Shown here in pieces: positions 13,293 to 14,896 of a stretch of 14,896 nt of DNA; positions within the stretch are counted from its first letter, which is position 1; each line of letters starts with the position of its first letter. This DNA comes from Deltaproteobacteria bacterium (GTDB lineage Bacteria; Desulfobacterota; JAENJC01). The stretch covers positions 1 through 14,896 of the forward strand of contig JAENJC010000020.1 of NCBI GenBank assembly GCA_016844545.1, in the 5' to 3' direction. The notes under the pieces were generated by a model. The model was not told the origin of the DNA, did not search any database, and saw only the letters and a list, made by a program, of their open reading frames with translations. Position numbers and translations under genes: made by a program.

Positions 13293-13982
13293 ATGAATAT
13301 CATAGCATTGATACCTGCCGCAGGTGCAGGAAAGAGGATGGGAGGTGACAAGAACAAGCAGTACCTTGAGGTTGGAGGGAAGCCTATCCTCGCCCACACC
13401 CTTGATGTCTTTGACAGATGCGATGCTGTATCAGAGCTCTGCCTTATTGTACCTGAGGACGACTGCGCATTTGCATGCGAGATGCTGGACGGCATGAGGT
13501 TCCTGAAGCCTGTCAAGGTGGTCCCTGGCGGCAAGGAAAGGCAGGACTCGGTAAGGAACGGTCTCAACTCTATATACAACTGCGACATAGTCATGGTCCA
13601 TGACGGGGTAAGGCCCTTTGTAACTGTAGAGATATTGAACAGGTGCATAGAAGAGACGATCTTATGCGGCGCAACAGTGGTTGCCGTCCCAGCCAAGGAT
13701 ACCATTAAATCGGTGGATGAGGACAGAAATGTCATAGAGACCCTGGAGAGAAAAAGGCTCTGGCAGGTCCAGACCCCCCAGACCTTCAGATATGAGATAC
13801 TCAAAGAGGCCTTTAAAAAAGCTTATGAAGACAGTTTTTACGGAACAGATGAGGCCATGCTTGTAGAAAGGCTTGGGTACAAGGTAAAGGTCGTAGACGG
13901 GGATTACAGGAATATAAAGATAACCACCCCTGATGATCTGATTATAGCTGAGGCTATCCTGAAATCAAGAGAGGCGAAATAA
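13293..13982 (+). CDS. ispD: 2-C-methyl-D-erythritol 4-phosphate cytidylyltransferase (IspD)
   Basis: The third enzyme of the MEP isoprenoid pathway. It makes CDP-methylerythritol from MEP and CTP in the cytoplasm. The 229 residues carry the full family pattern: the CTP-binding loop PAAGAGKRMGGDKNKQYL (Arg15 and Lys22 at the catalytic positions), GGKERQDSVRNGL, VMVHDGVRPFV, AVPAKDTIK, QTPQTF, GTDEAML and the C-terminal NIKITTPDDL. It starts 4 nt after the lipoprotein stop, so it is the last gene of the operon that begins at the metal exporter. Its pathway partner ispF lies 143 nt further on. IspE is not in the window. Confidence 0.97.
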   Translation: MNIIALIPAAGAGKRMGGDKNKQYLEVGGKPILAHTLDVFDRCDAVSELCLIVPEDDCAFACEMLDGMRFLKPVKVVPGGKERQDSVRNGLNSIYNCDIVMVHDGVRPFVTVEILNRCIEETILCGATVVAVPAKDTIKSVDEDRNVIETLERKRLWQVQTPQTFRYEILKEAFKKAYEDSFYGTDEAMLVERLGYKVKVVDGDYRNIKITTPDDLIIAEAILKSREAK

Positions 13983-14035
13983 AACAAAGTAAAAAACTCT
14001 TTGAAGGCCTTCACCTCTGCACCTCTCAAATCCTC

Positions 14036-14064
14036 TTGTCATCATACATCTAAACTGTTAATAT
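14036..14064 (+). promoter_or_regulatory. Candidate sigma-70 promoter for ispF
   Basis: TTGTCA (5 of 6) and TAATAT (4 of 6) are separated by 17 nt, with an expected start near 14071 and a leader of about 55 nt. It lies in the unusually wide gap between ispD and ispF. ispF (and perhaps gltX) can therefore be expressed separately from the upstream operon. Confidence 0.45.
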
Positions 14065-14074
14065 CGTAACGATA
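14062..14074. promoter_or_regulatory. Palindrome over the ispF -10/start region
   Basis: TATCGT-A-ACGATA is a perfect 13-bp palindrome with a single central base. It overlaps the last bases of the candidate -10 box and the predicted transcription start, which is the usual place for a repressor operator. It is short, so chance is possible. Confidence 0.3.
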
Positions 14075-14125
14075 ATCTATTGTTGTTATGTCAATTCCAT
14101 TAAACAAGGAAGGTCTGGGAATAGA

Positions 14126-14596
14126 ATGAGAGTCGGATTCGGTTATGACGTTCACAGGCTTGTGGAAGATAGAAAACTGATCCTCGGCGGGGTTGAGATA
14201 CCCTTTGAGAAGGGGCTTCTGGGACACTCTGATGCAGATGTTCTGCTCCACGCTATATCGGACGCCATCTTAGGGGCTATCGCAGAGGGTGATATAGGCA
14301 AACTCTTTCCGGATACAGATCAAAAGTGGAAAGGGGCCAACAGTATGGACTTGTTTAGATATGTGATCGATCTGGCTAAACAGAATGGGTTTGAGGTGAA
14401 CAACATTGACTCAACAATAGTCTGCCAGAGGCCTAAACTGGCGCCTCATATACCGAAGATGGTTGAACATATTGCTGCTGCTGCACTGATTCCAGCAGAC
14501 AGGGTGAATGTCAAGGCGACAACTACTGAAGGTCTTGGGTTTACCGGCACCGGAGAAGGTATTGCGGCCTATGCAGTTGTGACTGTGAGGGAATAG
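14126..14596 (+). CDS. ispF: 2-C-methyl-D-erythritol 2,4-cyclodiphosphate synthase (IspF)
   Basis: The MEP-pathway enzyme that closes CDP-methylerythritol phosphate to the cyclodiphosphate with release of CMP. It works as a homotrimer with a zinc ion. At 156 residues it is the normal length. Zinc ligands are at the standard positions: Asp8 and His10 in GYDVHR, and His42 in LLHAISDAILGA. Other conserved stretches are GHSDADVL, GDIGKLFPDTD, ERP-like CQRPKL, and the C-terminal KATTTEGLGFTGTGEGI that forms the cytidine and active-site loop. It stands apart from ispD with its own candidate promoter. The ribosome site is weak (GGGA about 5 nt before the ATG). Confidence 0.97.
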   Translation: MRVGFGYDVHRLVEDRKLILGGVEIPFEKGLLGHSDADVLLHAISDAILGAIAEGDIGKLFPDTDQKWKGANSMDLFRYVIDLAKQNGFEVNNIDSTIVCQRPKLAPHIPKMVEHIAAAALIPADRVNVKATTTEGLGFTGTGEGIAAYAVVTVRE

Positions 14597-14649
14597 TGAT
14601 AGGGGATTGTACCAGATTTACGGACGAAGCGCAGCGGAGTCGTAGAATA

Positions 14650-14660
14650 GGGACTGTCCC
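14650..14660. repeat. Short REP-like palindrome upstream of gltX
   Basis: GGGAC-T-GTCCC, embedded in AATAGGGACTGTCCCCGG, is a perfect 11-bp palindrome in the 85-nt gap between ispF and gltX. Sequences of this look accompany RAYT-type transposases in environmental genomes (from memory), which would fit the transposase fragment at 9875-10018. It has only this one short stem and no U-tract, so I do not call it a terminator. Confidence 0.4.
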
Positions 14661-14681
14661 CGGTTTTGTAGCGGAGACAGA

Positions 14682-14896
14682 ATGAGTAAGGTAAGAGTTA
14701 GATTTGCGCCAAGCCCCACAGGATACTTACATATAGGTAATGCAAGGACAGCCCTTTTTAACTACCTCTTTGCAAAAAAGACAGGCGGGACGTTCATCCT
14801 TCGCATTGAGGACACTGACAGGGAGAGATCGAAAAAGGAGTTTGAGGATGAGATAATAAATGACCTCCGCTGGCTTGGTCTTGACTGGGAGGAAGG
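14682..14896 (+). CDS. gltX: Glutamyl-tRNA synthetase (GltX), N-terminal part
   Basis: A class I aminoacyl-tRNA synthetase that charges tRNA with glutamate; only the first 71 codons are in the window. The start MSKVRVRFAPSPTGYLHIGN contains the class I HIGH-type signature (here HIGN, a normal variant). It is followed by ARTALFNYLFAKKTGG, the glutamate-binding LRIEDTDRERS block and the LRWLGLDWEEG that ends at the window edge. A GGAG site lies 7 nt before the ATG. It follows ispF on the same strand and may share its transcript. Whether the enzyme discriminates tRNA-Glu from tRNA-Gln cannot be judged from this part. Confidence 0.95.
   Translation, partial: MSKVRVRFAPSPTGYLHIGNARTALFNYLFAKKTGGTFILRIEDTDRERSKKEFEDEIINDLRWLGLDWEE

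Noticed and set aside
13058..13804. 248-codon open frame on the minus strand
   Set aside because: Antisense to the lipoprotein and ispD, both of which have clear family motifs; no start signal.
13990..14040. GAAGGCCTTC palindrome after ispD as a terminator
   Set aside because: A 10-bp palindrome without a loop and with no following T-run; it does not form an intrinsic terminator.

Overview
The window looks like chromosomal DNA of a free-living, probably anaerobic or microaerophilic, Gram-negative-type (diderm) bacterium. The reasons are a rubrerythrin, a large membrane protein that joins a cytochrome b unit to ferredoxin and FlpD/MvhD-type iron-sulfur domains, a secretion-pilin-like lipoprotein and MEP-pathway isoprenoid genes. 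Nitrospirota or a Desulfobacterota-type lineage is my best guess from the gene set and the palindromic repeats, but that is inference. Layout, left to right. (1) 1-5912, minus strand: rubrerythrin, polA, cstA and yebC lie head to tail. polA is split by a frameshift at a 7-nt tandem repeat. yebC is broken by a deletion of about 22 nt. A nested palindromic repeat separates cstA from yebC. (2) 5947-6254: back-to-back promoters serve rubrerythrin (minus) and a 66-residue acidic protein of unknown function (plus). The plus promoter is near consensus. (3) 6310-8343, minus: a 677-residue cytochrome b / 2x[4Fe-4S] / FlpD fusion with an extra C-terminal domain. (4) 8344-10910 is a decayed accessory patch: a gene-poor stretch with a 22-bp perfect palindrome, a type I restriction R-subunit (hsdR) remnant with three separate lesions, the tail of a REP-associated-type transposase on the opposite strand, an intact Fic-domain protein, and a short relic upstream of it. 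(5) 10976-13982, plus: a compact operon of a CDF metal exporter, trmL, a class I methyltransferase, a GspG-like lipoprotein and ispD. It starts from a consensus-like promoter placed so close to the first ATG that the mRNA may be leaderless. (6) 14036-14896, plus: ispF with its own candidate promoter and overlapping palindrome, a short REP-like palindrome, then the start of gltX. How the genes work together: ispD and ispF are two steps of one pathway. trmL and gltX serve tRNA modification and charging. Rubrerythrin with the FeS/cytochrome b protein points to low-oxygen redox chemistry. The Fic, hsdR and transposase relics mark a turnover site for defence and mobile genes. The most striking observation is the heptamer array inside polA: one repeat unit fewer, or two more, would restore a single open frame. 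That suggests a slippage-switchable polA, a real lesion, or an assembly error. No tRNA, rRNA, CRISPR array, riboswitch or convincing intrinsic terminator was seen.
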